Below the pieces are notes generated by a model. It made no database searches and had not been told where the DNA came from. It saw only the letters and a list, made by a program, of their open reading frames with translations. The position numbers and the translations under genes were made by a program. Below, one piece after another: positions 1-8,478 of a stretch of 47,579 bases of DNA. Origin of the DNA: Methylobacterium frigidaeris (GTDB lineage Bacteria; Pseudomonadota; Alphaproteobacteria; Rhizobiales; Beijerinckiaceae). The stretch spans positions 326,959 through 374,537 of the forward strand of contig NZ_BPQJ01000001.1 of assembly GCF_022179185.1 (NCBI RefSeq). The letters are read 5' to 3'. Within the stretch, counting starts at the first letter, position 1; each line of letters opens with the position of its first letter.

Positions 1-53
1 ACCCTCGACCCCAACCTTGGCAAGGTTGTGCTCTACCCCTGAGCTACACCCGC
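1..53 (-). tRNA. tRNA-Gly (GCC), 3' part cut by window edge
   Basis: Read on the minus strand, the segment begins GCGGGTGTAG, followed by a D-arm with GCTCAGGGGTAGAGC. The anticodon stem-loop is ACCTTGCCAAGGT, whose loop TTGCCAA gives anticodon GCC. The variable region follows, and the T-arm and acceptor 3' strand lie beyond position 1. Only about 53 of roughly 75 bases are present. Confidence 0.93.
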
Positions 54-155
54 TCGCTGTTTTCCGCCGGCGACACCGTGGCGGCGCCGATGAGCGGCAT
101 AAACACCATTCCGCCGGGGAGCGCAAGGGGTTGCGGAGCCGGCTTCCGGCCCTCC

Positions 156-626
156 CTACCAGGTGGCGGCGGGGGGTGAGCCGTCCCGGATCTCGGCGAG
201 CCGCGCCCGGGTCGCCGGGGTGGTCTCCGGCGGCAGGGCGTCGAGGGGGAAGAAGGCGGCGGCGGCGATCTCGCGGTCGGGCCTCTTCGGCACCGGCACC
301 GTGAAGGCCCGGGCGACGTAGAGCGCGACGTGGTCACGCTTCGAGGCGCGGTCGTTGAAGTAGAAGCCGTGCAGGGCCGGCGTCGCGCTCGCGTCGAGGA
401 CGATCCCGGTCTCCTCGCGGAACTCCCGGGCCATCGCCTCGAGCGCCGTCTCGCCCGGCTCGACGCCGCCGCCCGGCAGGTGCCAGCCATCCATGTAGGT
501 GTGGCGCACGAGGCAGACCCGGTTCTCCGGATCGATCGCCGCCCCGCGCACCCCCAGGGTCATTCCGCGGGTGAAGCGCCAGACGAGGTGGGCGCCCCGC
601 ATCAGCAGAGCCTGTCGGCGCGTCAT
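156..626 (-). CDS. Nudix hydrolase
   Basis: A 156-residue protein with one Nudix domain. The complete Nudix box (G-x5-E-x7-R-E-x2-E-E-x-G) runs from Gly53 to Ile75, with REFREETG supplying the metal-binding glutamates. Family members hydrolyse nucleoside diphosphates linked to another moiety; the substrate here cannot be read from sequence. An in-frame ATG lies 13 codons upstream, but 626 is chosen because GAGGAG sits just ahead of it. A basic N-terminus (MTRRQALL) precedes the core. The gene stands alone between a tRNA and a dispersed repeat. Confidence 0.88.
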   Translation of the reverse strand: MTRRQALLMRGAHLVWRFTRGMTLGVRGAAIDPENRVCLVRHTYMDGWHLPGGGVEPGETALEAMAREFREETGIVLDASATPALHGFYFNDRASKRDHVALYVARAFTVPVPKRPDREIAAAAFFPLDALPPETTPATRARLAEIRDGSPPAATW

Positions 627-657
627 CCCGCGATCTCCTCTTCTCATCCGATTGCGT

Positions 658-762
658 CGTGCCATCGACTTGTCGATGGCGCGACGTTCGGCGCATCAGT
701 GCCGGCGCCCGTGTGGGCTGAGCCGATGTCTTCGAACAGGTCCGAAGACGCTGCGGTGTCAG
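658..762. repeat. dispersed structured intergenic repeat, family A copy 1
   Basis: A hairpin at 661-680 has arms GCCATCGAC and GTCGATGGC with a TT loop, and pairing can continue outward. A GC-rich arm with GGCGC/GCGCC follows, then a second hairpin with GTCTTCG (728-734) pairing with CGAAGAC (743-749). The same arrangement recurs at 15611-15720 with scattered substitutions, including a compensated one. The last few bases overlap the 3' end of the hydrolase gene at 759. It lies between two minus-strand genes. Confidence 0.75.
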
Positions 763-1457
763 ACGACGGTCAGGCGGATCTCGCCGACGCCCTCGATCGT
801 CCCGACCATGGTCTGGCCGCGGGTGACCGCGCCGACGCCCTCCGGCGTGCCGGCGAAGATCACGTCGCCGGGCTCCAGGACGAAGTAGGTCGACAGGTAG
901 GCGATCTGCTCGGCCACCGACCAGATCATGTCGGAGAGGTCGCCCTTCTGGCGCACGGCGCCGTCGACCGACAGGGTGATCGCGCCCTTGGCCGGGTGGC
1001 CGATGACGGAAGCGGGCTTGAGGGTACCGACCGGGCCCGACAGGTCGGCGGCCTTGCCGAGCTCCCACGGGCGGCGCAGCGCCTTGGCCTCGTCCTGGAC
1101 GTCGCGGCGGGTCATGTCGAGGCCGACCGCGTAGCCGTAGACGTGGTCGAGGGCCTGGTCCACCGGGATGTCGCGCCCGCCCTTGGCGAGGGCCACCACC
1201 AGCTCGACCTCGTGGTGGTAGTTCGCGGTCTTCGGCGGATAGGGGTGCTCCACCGTCTCGCCGTCCGGCACCATCTGCAGGGCGTCGGCGGGTTTCATGA
1301 AGAAGAAGGGCGGCTCACGGGTCGGGTCGGCCCCCATCTCCCGGGCATGGGCGGCGAAGTTGCGCCCGACGCAGTAGACCCGGCGCACCGGAAACAGGTC
1401 GTCGGTGCCTTGGATCGGGAGCGCGGTGCGCGGCGGGTTCGGGATCACGGAGAGCAT
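759..1457 (-). CDS. fumarylacetoacetate hydrolase family protein (acylpyruvase-like)
   Basis: A 232-residue single-domain FAH-fold protein. The N-terminal VYCVGRNFAAHAREMG, then FFFMKP, the metal-site region HHEVELVVAL and the C-terminal FAGTPEGVG are typical of the short fumarylpyruvate/acylpyruvate hydrolase branch. These Mg-dependent cytosolic enzymes cleave C-C bonds of 2,4-dioxo acids at the end of aromatic degradation. Length fits the family. It is divergent from the FAD-dependent 2-hydroxyacid oxidase at 1580, so both may serve organic-acid catabolism. The exact substrate (fumarylpyruvate, acetylpyruvate, oxaloacetate) is not decided by sequence. Confidence 0.88.
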   Translation of the reverse strand: MLSVIPNPPRTALPIQGTDDLFPVRRVYCVGRNFAAHAREMGADPTREPPFFFMKPADALQMVPDGETVEHPYPPKTANYHHEVELVVALAKGGRDIPVDQALDHVYGYAVGLDMTRRDVQDEAKALRRPWELGKAADLSGPVGTLKPASVIGHPAKGAITLSVDGAVRQKGDLSDMIWSVAEQIAYLSTYFVLEPGDVIFAGTPEGVGAVTRGQTMVGTIEGVGEIRLTVV

Positions 1458-1579
1458 GAGGCTGCGGTCTCGGACGAGTTTCGCGAAGGGCCGCGCATCT
1501 TGGAAAAAGGGCCGGCCGACCGCTATCTAGAGGGCGGTTCCGCGGTACGCCATCCCGCCCCGCCGCAACCCCCTCCCTC

Positions 1580-3052
1580 ATGATGCGTCCCCCCGTGACC
1601 CACAACCTGCTCGACACTCTCGCGGCCCGCCTCGGGCCCGCGCACGTCCTCACCGACGCGGCCGACATCGCCCCCCACCTCGGCGAGACCCGCGGCCTCT
1701 ACCACGGGGAGGCGCTCGCCGTCGTGCGGCCGCGCGACACCCAGGAGGTCGCCTTCGTGGTCGGGACTTGCGCCGCGGCGCGGGTGCCGGTGGTGGCCCA
1801 TGGCGGCAATACCGGGCTCGTCGGCGGGGGCGTGCCGTTCGGCGGCGTGGTGATCTCGCTCGCCCGCCTCGACCGGGTGCGGGCGGTCGATCCGCTCGAC
1901 GCCACCATCACGGTCGAGGCCGGCTGCGTGCTCGCCAACGTCCAGCAGGCGGCGGACGCCGCCGGCATGCTGTTCCCGCTCTCGCTCGCCTCCGAGGGCT
2001 CCTGCCGCATCGGCGGCAACCTCGCCACCAATGCCGGCGGCACCGCGGTCCTGGCCTATGGCAATGCCCGCGAGTTGACGCTCGGCCTCGAAGTGGTGCT
2101 GGCGGACGGGCAGGTCTGGAACGGCCTGCATGCCCTCCGCAAGGACAATTCCGGCTACGACCTGAAGAACCTGTTCGTCGGCTCGGAGGGCACGCTCGGC
2201 ATCATCACCGCCGCCGTGCTGCGGCTGCACCCCAGGCCCGTCTCGAAGGCGACCGCGTTCCTCGGCCTCGCTTCGGCCCGCGCGGCGCTCGAGGCCTTCG
2301 GGCGCCTGCGCGACCGACTCGGGCCCCGGCTCACCGCCTTCGAGTACGTGCCGCGCTTCCCCCTGGAGGTGGTGCTGCGCCACCTGCCCGGCGCGGTGCG
2401 CCCGCTCGAAGGCGACCACGCTGCTTATGCCCTCGTCGAGGTCTCCTCGCCGGCGCCCGACGCGCCCGGGGAGCTGGAGGCGCGGCTCGGCGACCTGATC
2501 GAGGCCGGGCTGGTCGAGGACGCGGTGCTGGCCCAGAGCGAGGCGCAGGGCGCCGCCCTGTGGCGCCTGCGCGAGAGCCTGTCGGAGATGCAGGGCTACG
2601 AGGGCGGCTCGATCAAGCACGACGTCTCGGTGCCGGTCTCCCGGGTGGCGGAGTTCCTGGAGCGGGCGAGCGCCGCCTGCGAGGCGGCCCTGCCGGGGGT
2701 GCGGGTCTGCGCCTTCGGACATTTCGGCGACGGCAACATCCACTTCAACCTGACCCAGCCGGTCGGGGCCGAGAAGGCCGCCTTCCTCGCCGAGTGGCCG
2801 CGCTTCAACCGCATCGTCCACGACATCGTGCACGGCATGAACGGCTCGATCGCCGCCGAGCACGGCGTCGGGCTGATCAAGCGCGACGAGCTGCCCCGCT
2901 ACAAGGACCCCGTCGCCCTCGACCTGATGCGCCGCCTCAAGGGCGCCCTCGACCCGCTGGGCATCCTCAATCCCGGCAAGGTCCTGGCCGCGGAAGGCGC
3001 GCCGGAGGCGTTCCCGGCCCGAACTCTCCCAGGCAAAGTCACGGCGGCATGA
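1580..3052 (+). CDS. FAD-binding oxidoreductase, GlcD / D-2-hydroxyacid dehydrogenase type
   Basis: A 490-residue flavoprotein. The N-terminal half is a PCMH-type FAD-binding domain with the GGNTGLVGGG pyrophosphate loop near residue 75. The C-terminal FAD-oxidase domain has GHFGDGNIHFN and the EHGVGLIKRDEL motif. Relatives oxidise glycolate, D-lactate or D-2-hydroxyglutarate and pass electrons to a cytochrome, quinone or electron-transfer flavoprotein. The start may be 1580 or the adjacent ATG at 1583; no strong ribosome site separates them. The stop overlaps the next gene by ATGA, implying co-translation. It is a single polypeptide with no GlcE/GlcF partners nearby, which favours a D-lactate or D-2-hydroxyglutarate type, as inference. 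Confidence 0.9.
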   Translation: MMRPPVTHNLLDTLAARLGPAHVLTDAADIAPHLGETRGLYHGEALAVVRPRDTQEVAFVVGTCAAARVPVVAHGGNTGLVGGGVPFGGVVISLARLDRVRAVDPLDATITVEAGCVLANVQQAADAAGMLFPLSLASEGSCRIGGNLATNAGGTAVLAYGNARELTLGLEVVLADGQVWNGLHALRKDNSGYDLKNLFVGSEGTLGIITAAVLRLHPRPVSKATAFLGLASARAALEAFGRLRDRLGPRLTAFEYVPRFPLEVVLRHLPGAVRPLEGDHAAYALVEVSSPAPDAPGELEARLGDLIEAGLVEDAVLAQSEAQGAALWRLRESLSEMQGYEGGSIKHDVSVPVSRVAEFLERASAACEAALPGVRVCAFGHFGDGNIHFNLTQPVGAEKAAFLAEWPRFNRIVHDIVHGMNGSIAAEHGVGLIKRDELPRYKDPVALDLMRRLKGALDPLGILNPGKVLAAEGAPEAFPARTLPGKVTAA

Positions 3053-4119
3053 TCTCGCTGTTTCGCCAGGCGTCTGCGGCGCCCGTGGGCCTCACCGCGG
3101 CGTCCCTGCTCGGCGCCTTCGAGAGCCTCGGCGACAATTGCGAGTTCGGCATCGCCCAGCGCTATGCCGGCACCGATCCCCTCGGGCTGTTCCGCCTCTC
3201 CTCAGCGCCGATCGCCGACCTCACCCACGCGGTCGAGACGCAGTTGGCCCATTACGGCGGGGCGGACGACATCGAGGTCCGGGTCGGTGCCGGCGGCTAC
3301 CTGTTCTGCCACAGCCGCCGTTACGGCTTCGCCTACCATACCGGCGACATGGCGCCCCGGGTGAAGCCCGCCGATATCCTCGCGCGGGAGATCCGCCGGG
3401 TCGGCTACCTCAAGGAACGGCTGCTCGCCGACCTCGCGGCAGGGGACAGGATCCTCGTCCGCAAGGGACCGCCTGGAGAGACGGAGGGTGCGGTGCGCCG
3501 CCTCTTCGCGGCCCTGCGGGCAATCGGTCCAGTGACCTTGCTGCGGGTATGCGAGGCGGGCGAGGTCCCGCCGGGGCGGGTCGTCTGGCGCGGCGAGGGC
3601 CTGATGCAGGGCGCGCTGCCCCATTTCGCCCCCTATGCCGCGGCGACCGATGCCGATCTCGCGGGCTGGCTCGCGGTCTGCGGCCGGGCCTACGCCCTGC
3701 GCCACAGCCTGGTCGAGCCCCCTGCCCTGGCACCGGACGGCCCGCCGCTCTTCGAGGCACCGGGGACCGACCGCCACGCGCTCGACGCCGCGTCGCCCGA
3801 TCCCGGAATGCTCGCAATCTCCCACCCGGTCGACGGCCTGCGGCCGAACCGCCTCCATGTCGTCGCCGCGGAGATCCGGCTGCCGGAGGATTTTTCCGGG
3901 ACGCGGGCCGCCGTCACCTTCGTCGACGCCGCACCCCATGCCCGCCGGGAGGCGGACCTCGCCCGCCGCGGCACCTGGCAGACCGTCTATGGCGCCACCC
4001 GGATGCGCAAGCGCCAGAGCGAGGCGACGATCGGCCTGATGCTCGCGGGTCCGGCCGGCACGGCGGTCGAGACGCGCGGCTGGCGGGTGACGGAGGGGTG
4101 CCTGCCGGGGGTGGGGTGA
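3049..4119 (+). CDS. uncharacterised protein with GDNCEFG motif
   Basis: A 356-residue protein whose ATG overlaps the preceding stop (ATGA). Near its N-terminus it has ESLGDNCEFGIAQR followed by DPLGLFRLS. This Cys-containing motif resembles the start of DUF1796-type putative cysteine-peptidase proteins often found near glycosyltransferases, but I recognise no full domain. No signal peptide or membrane span is evident. The C-terminal half contains RPNRLHVVAAEIRLP and a beta-rich-looking segment. Codon use matches its neighbours, so it looks resident. Coupling to an FAD oxidase is unexplained. Function unknown. Confidence 0.75.
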   Translation: MISLFRQASAAPVGLTAASLLGAFESLGDNCEFGIAQRYAGTDPLGLFRLSSAPIADLTHAVETQLAHYGGADDIEVRVGAGGYLFCHSRRYGFAYHTGDMAPRVKPADILAREIRRVGYLKERLLADLAAGDRILVRKGPPGETEGAVRRLFAALRAIGPVTLLRVCEAGEVPPGRVVWRGEGLMQGALPHFAPYAAATDADLAGWLAVCGRAYALRHSLVEPPALAPDGPPLFEAPGTDRHALDAASPDPGMLAISHPVDGLRPNRLHVVAAEIRLPEDFSGTRAAVTFVDAAPHARREADLARRGTWQTVYGATRMRKRQSEATIGLMLAGPAGTAVETRGWRVTEGCLPGVG

Positions 4120-4141
4120 GCGCGTGGACGACGCGCCGTCG

Positions 4142-4921
4142 TCACCGCGCCTCCTGCAGATCCGGACGCCTCTCGCCCGCGACCCCCGCCAGATCCTCCC
4201 GAATGCCCTGCGCGAGCGCCTTCAGCTCCGGCGCCGCCCGGTCCCGCGGCTGGCTTGCCTCGATCCGGTGGGCGGCGACGATGCGGCCCGGGCTGCCGGC
4301 CAGAACCACGACCCGGTCGGCGAGGTAGACCGCCTCCTCGATGTCGTGGGTGACGAACAGAACGGTCTGGCCCGAGGCGCGGCAGAGCCGGGCGAGCTCG
4401 TCCTGCAGGGTCTCGCGGGTCAGCGCGTCGAGGGCCGAGAACGGCTCGTCCATCAGCAGCACGTGCGGCTCGACCGCCAGGGCGCGCGCGAGCGACACCC
4501 GCTGGCGCTGGCCGCCTGAGAGCTGGAACGGCCAGCGCCCGGCGAGCGCGCCCAAGCCCACCCGGTCGAGGGCGGCTTGCGCCCGCCGGCGCCGCTCGGC
4601 CCGGGGCAGGCGCAGCTTCTCGAGCCCGAAGGCGACGTTGTCGAGGACCCGGCGCCAGGGCAGCAGGCGCGAATCCTGGAAGACCAGGGCGACTGCCCGG
4701 CGGCCGGGCTCGGGCTCGCTCAACCTGACGGTGCCGGCACTGGGCTTCACGAGGTCGGCGATCACCCGCAGCAGCGTCGACTTGCCGACGCCCGAGGCGC
4801 CGACGATCGCCAGGAACTCGCCCGGCTCGATGTCGAGATCGAGGCCGGAGAGCACCGTCGTGCGGGCGCCGTCGCGGGTGAAGGTGAGGGCGAGGCCCTG
4901 GATCGCGATCAGGCCCGCCAT
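4142..4921 (-). CDS. ABC transporter ATP-binding protein, NitT/TauT family
   Basis: A 259-residue cytoplasmic ATPase. It has Walker A GASGVGKST, the Q-loop in LVFQDSRLLPW, the ABC signature LSGGQRQRVSLARAL, Walker B LLMDEPFSALD and the switch His in FVTHDIEEA. The pattern VTHDIEEAVYLADRVVVL is typical of SsuB/TauB/NrtD-type importers of nitrate, sulfonates or other small anions. The start at 4921 lies inside the permease gene (13-nt overlap), indicating coupled translation. It is third in the order substrate-binding protein, permease, ATPase. The substrate is unknown: no sulfonatase or nitrate reductase gene is adjacent. Confidence 0.92.
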   Translation of the reverse strand: MAGLIAIQGLALTFTRDGARTTVLSGLDLDIEPGEFLAIVGASGVGKSTLLRVIADLVKPSAGTVRLSEPEPGRRAVALVFQDSRLLPWRRVLDNVAFGLEKLRLPRAERRRRAQAALDRVGLGALAGRWPFQLSGGQRQRVSLARALAVEPHVLLMDEPFSALDALTRETLQDELARLCRASGQTVLFVTHDIEEAVYLADRVVVLAGSPGRIVAAHRIEASQPRDRAAPELKALAQGIREDLAGVAGERRPDLQEAR

Positions 4922-5664
4922 CGGAGCATCCAGCCTTGGAGGGCGGTGAAGGCGGCGTCGAACACGCCGTAGAGCAGCGCCATGGTGAGCATGTAGACGA
5001 CCACGATGTCGGTCGCGAGGAGCGTCGAGGCCTGCATCATCCGTTGCCCGAGCCCCGCGACGCCGAAGATCTCGGCCGCCACCACCGCCATCCAGGCCTG
5101 CCCGATGGCCGTGCGCACGCCGACCAGGATGCCGGGCATGGCCGCCGGCCACACCACCGTGACCAGGCGCTCGAGGGCGGAGCGGAAGCCGAAGGCGGCG
5201 GCGAGCTCGATCAGATCCCGGTCGACGCCGCGGATCGCCCCGTGGCTCGCGAAGTAGACGATCCAGAACACCCCGATGGCGACGATGAACAGGGCCGCCT
5301 CCGGGCTGACCCCGAACCAGATGATGGCGAAGGGCACCCAGGCGAGGCCCGGCACCGGACGCAGGACCCGCACGATCCAGGCGGTCAGGCCTTCGGCCGT
5401 GCGGGACATGCCCGTCAGCGTGCCGACGGCGATGCCGAGGCCGACGCCGAGGGCGAGGCCGCCCAGGTAATGCCCGAGGCTGCCACCGATGGCAGTGAGC
5501 CACTGGCCGGAGCGCAATTCGCGCAAAAAGGCCTCCGGCAGGACCGAGGGCGGCGGCAGGAAGGCCGGGTTGACGAGACCGAGCCGCGGCACGGCCTCCC
5601 ACAGGGCGAAGAAGGCGGCGAGCCCCAGGAGCGGGAGCAGCGCCGCCGCGGGGCGGGATCTCAT
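4909..5664 (-). CDS. ABC transporter permease, NitT/TauT family
   Basis: A 251-residue inner-membrane protein with about six predicted hydrophobic segments, the first at residues 6-25. The conserved cytoplasmic loop ELAAAFGFRSALERLVTVVWPAAMPGILVG is the EAA-type motif that docks on the ATPase. Length and layout match SsuC/TauC. The gene lies 9 bases downstream of the binding-protein stop and overlaps the ATPase start, so all three form one transcription unit. Confidence 0.92.
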   Translation of the reverse strand: MRSRPAAALLPLLGLAAFFALWEAVPRLGLVNPAFLPPPSVLPEAFLRELRSGQWLTAIGGSLGHYLGGLALGVGLGIAVGTLTGMSRTAEGLTAWIVRVLRPVPGLAWVPFAIIWFGVSPEAALFIVAIGVFWIVYFASHGAIRGVDRDLIELAAAFGFRSALERLVTVVWPAAMPGILVGVRTAIGQAWMAVVAAEIFGVAGLGQRMMQASTLLATDIVVVYMLTMALLYGVFDAAFTALQGWMLRWRA

Positions 5665-5673
5665 CAGCGGCGC

Positions 5674-6729
5674 TTACTTGCCCGCGACCGCACGCTCGTA
5701 GAAGCGCGGCTCGAACAACCCGTCGAGGGAGACCTCGCGGTCCAGCGCCCCGATCTTCACCTGGAAGCGCTGCATCGCCGCCGTCGCCTCGACGATGGCA
5801 CGCGGATCGGCGGCGAAGCGCGTCGCCGGGGAGGCCAGCGCCCGCCGGATGGTGGCAGTGTCGACGAGGCCCTTGCCCAGCGACGCCTCGATGATCGGCG
5901 CGACGCGCTCCGGCTCGCGGCCGATCAGGTCGACCGCCCGCACGACGCCCGTCACGATCGCCTGTACGGCCTCCGGCTCCTTGTCGAGCAGGGCGCGCGT
6001 CACGGCGACGACGGTGCCGGGCTGGTTCGGGAACATCTCGCCGCCGAGCGCCATCAGGCGGATCGCCGGGTTGCGGCCGGTGACGATGGAGACCGCGGGC
6101 TCGCGCAGGGTGCCGCCCTCGACCGCGCCGGCGAGCACCGCCTGCTGGGTCGCGTCGATCCCCATCGAGACGATCGTCACGTCCTTCGGGTCGGCCTTCG
6201 CCACCTCCCACAGCCAGTACTGCAAGGTGGTGTTGGGCACGGAGCCGAGGGGCTGGGTCGCGAGCCGCGCCGGCGTGCCGGCGGATTCCCGGTAGCGCCG
6301 GAAGACCTCGGCCGGGGCGACGCCCTTCTCGGCGAAGCGGGCGAGCTTCGGGCCGGCGACGAAGACGTTCTCCTCGACCGAGGTGGCGGCCACGACCTTC
6401 ACGTCGATCCCCTTCGAGCGGGCGACGCCGAGCGGCGCCACGCCGGCGACGTAGACGTCGAGGGTGCCCGATGCCAGGGCCTGGATCATGTTCGGGCCCG
6501 ACTCGAAGGTCGTGACGGCGAGCGACAGCCCCGCCTCCTTCAGCCAGCCCTCCTTCTCGGCGACGAAGATCGGCGCGGCGGCGAGGATCGGGATCACGCC
6601 GACCCGCAGCGGCGCGGCGCGGCCCTGCGCCAGGGCCGAAGTCGTCAAGGCCGGCATCCCGGCTCCCAGCGCGGCACCGGCCGCCAGGACCGGGGCTGCC
6701 CCGAGGATGCTGCGTCGCGTGATGGTCAT
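5674..6729 (-). CDS. ABC transporter substrate-binding protein, NitT/TauT family
   Basis: A 351-residue periplasmic protein. The N-terminus MTITRRSILGAAPVLAAG is a twin-arginine type signal followed by an Ala-rich stretch ending near ALAQG. The mature part begins PLRVGVIPILAAAPIFVAEKEGWLKEAG, the usual opening of SsuA/TauA/NrtA-like domains, and IQALASGTLDVYVAGVAP is also typical. An upstream in-frame extension exists, but 6729 puts the signal peptide at the true N-terminus. It is first gene of the three-gene importer and is preceded by an AT-rich region with nested inverted repeats. Confidence 0.9.
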   Translation of the reverse strand: MTITRRSILGAAPVLAAGAALGAGMPALTTSALAQGRAAPLRVGVIPILAAAPIFVAEKEGWLKEAGLSLAVTTFESGPNMIQALASGTLDVYVAGVAPLGVARSKGIDVKVVAATSVEENVFVAGPKLARFAEKGVAPAEVFRRYRESAGTPARLATQPLGSVPNTTLQYWLWEVAKADPKDVTIVSMGIDATQQAVLAGAVEGGTLREPAVSIVTGRNPAIRLMALGGEMFPNQPGTVVAVTRALLDKEPEAVQAIVTGVVRAVDLIGREPERVAPIIEASLGKGLVDTATIRRALASPATRFAADPRAIVEATAAMQRFQVKIGALDREVSLDGLFEPRFYERAVAGK

Positions 6730-7025
6730 GGCCGGCCGTCTGTGGGGGAAGAGACACGTCCGCTTAGGGCATCCTCCTGCGGCAGCGCAAGAATGGCGCC
6801 GATATAAGAAAAATCTCCCATATATCAATTCAATACTGGAATTTTCTGCTATATGACGTCGATGGAGGAGAAGAACGTCCGACCCGCCCCGGGTCGCCGC
6901 GCCTCCGCCCCCTGGCACGGCCAGTCCAATTTTTTGGTCAGCACAGGCAAGCGCCGGCGGTCCCGCCTCTTCTAACCTTGGGTCGTCGGCATCGCGCCTC
7001 GTGTTGCAAAGGAGCCCGGACCAGG
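6730..7025. promoter_or_regulatory. divergent promoter region with nested inverted repeats
   Basis: This 296-bp spacer separates two divergent importer operons. It holds a markedly AT-rich block (about 6795-6855) in otherwise GC-rich DNA. Within it CATATA (6818-6823) faces TATATG (6849-6854), and AATTC (6826-6830) faces GAATT (6838-6842). The two inverted repeats are almost concentric, as expected for a dimeric regulator site. No regulator gene is adjacent. Promoter hexamers cannot be assigned with confidence. Confidence 0.5.
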
Positions 7026-8258
7026 ATGGCCCTCTCGCGTCGTGACCTCCTCCGCACCGCGGCTGCCGTTCCGCTCTCTACCCTGGCGATGCCGGCCGTG
7101 CTCCGGTCCGCCCGCGGGGAGACGCCGATTCTCGTCGGCTCGCTGCACGACCAGTCCGGGCCGATCGCCGCCTCCGGCACGCCGATGGTCGAGAGCCTGA
7201 AGCTCGGGATCGAGGAGGTGAACGCCGCCGGCGGCCTTCTCGGCCGGCCGCTGCAGCTCGTGCATTACGACACGCAGTCCAACATCCAGATGTACTCGCA
7301 ATACGCCCAGCAGCTCGCCGTGCGCGACAAGGTGGCGGTGGTCCATGGCGGCATCACCTCCGCCTCGCGCGAGGCGATCCGCCCGACCTTCAACCGCTTC
7401 CGGGTGCTGTACTTCTACAACGTGCTGTACGAGGGCGGGGTCTGCGACCGCAACACCTTCTGCACCGGCACCACCCCGGCCCAGACGGTGGAGAAGCTGG
7501 TGCCGTACGCCATGGGGAAGGACAAGAAGAAGGTCTACATCATCGCCGCCGACTACAATTACGGCCAGATCACCGCCAAGTGGATGCAGAAATACGTCAA
7601 GGACCAGGGTGGCGAGACAGTCTCGGTCGATTTCTTCCCCCTCGACGTGACGAATTTCGGCCCGACGATCTCGAAGATCCAGGCGGCGAAGCCGGACCTG
7701 CTGCTCTCGGCGCTGGTCGGCGGCAACCATACGGCGTTCTACCGGCAATGGACCTCGGCCGGCATGAAGGACCAGATTCCGATCGCCTCGACCACCTTCG
7801 GTCTCGTCAACGAGCCCACCACCCTCAACGCCGCCGAGAGCGACGGCATTCTCGGCGCCTACGGCTATTTCGAGGAGCTGACGACGCCGGCGAGCACGGC
7901 CTACGTCGCCAAGCTGAAGAAGCAGTCGCCGAGCATCCCCTACATCAGCGAGCTGGCGGCGGCGACCTACGAGGGGTTCTATCTCTGGGCCGAGGGGGTG
8001 AAGAAGGCGAAGTCCATCGACCGGATGGCGGTGACCGAGGCGCTGGAGACCGGGCTCTCCTTCGACGGTCCGACCGGCAAGGTCACGGTGGATCACGCCA
8101 CCCACCACGTCACCCGCAACGCCTATCTCGCGGCGGTCAAGGACCGGAAATGGGTGGTGCGCGAGACCTTCCCCGATGCCAAGCCGCAGGACACCGCGGC
8201 GGTGTGCAACCTGATCAAGAACCCGCGCGACAACAAGCAGTACGAGATCTCGATCTGA
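7026..8258 (+). CDS. ABC transporter substrate-binding protein, urea/short-chain amide type (UrtA/FmdD-like)
   Basis: A 410-residue periplasmic-binding protein of the Leu/Ile/Val (Peripla_BP_5) superfamily. A Tat-like signal MALSRRDLLRTAAAVPLS leads the protein. The mature part has PILVGSLHDQSGPIAASG, then GIEEVNAAGGLLGRPLQLV and the segment DYNYGQITAKWMQKYVK, all characteristic of the UrtA/AmiC branch that binds urea or small amides. The start at 7026 has AAAGGAG about 12 bases upstream. It heads an operon of two permeases, two ATPases, then amidase and oxidase genes, which supports an amide or related ligand. Confidence 0.88.
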   Translation: MALSRRDLLRTAAAVPLSTLAMPAVLRSARGETPILVGSLHDQSGPIAASGTPMVESLKLGIEEVNAAGGLLGRPLQLVHYDTQSNIQMYSQYAQQLAVRDKVAVVHGGITSASREAIRPTFNRFRVLYFYNVLYEGGVCDRNTFCTGTTPAQTVEKLVPYAMGKDKKKVYIIAADYNYGQITAKWMQKYVKDQGGETVSVDFFPLDVTNFGPTISKIQAAKPDLLLSALVGGNHTAFYRQWTSAGMKDQIPIASTTFGLVNEPTTLNAAESDGILGAYGYFEELTTPASTAYVAKLKKQSPSIPYISELAAATYEGFYLWAEGVKKAKSIDRMAVTEALETGLSFDGPTGKVTVDHATHHVTRNAYLAAVKDRKWVVRETFPDAKPQDTAAVCNLIKNPRDNKQYEISI

Positions 8259-8295
8259 GGATCGAGGCGCGCTGACAGTTCGCCCACCCGCCAAG

Positions 8296-8402
8296 TCATT
8301 CCGGGGCCGCGCGGCGAAGCGCAGAATCCAGAAACTCAGCTGGAGAAGAATAGAGCGGCACGCCGTTCGCTCTTTCCTGGATCGTCAGCGGTTCTGGGAT
8401 GA
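8296..8402. repeat. mosaic intergenic repeat between binding protein and permease
   Basis: The spacer of about 220 bp between the binding-protein and permease genes contains GTCATTCCGGGG, then CAGAATCCAGAA, and at its far end GTTCTGGGATGAC, an imperfect inversion of the first part. The CATTCCGGGG...GAAT type of sequence recurs at 15823-15852 and 27865-27898. It interrupts an operon and may act as an attenuating stem-loop that lowers permease relative to binding-protein synthesis; that role is inference. Confidence 0.5.
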
Positions 8403-8478
8403 CGCGGACGGCGACAGAGCCGAAGGCCCGTTCGACTGAAAGACACACGGCACCCCCTCCCCCCGCCCGGATGGCTTC

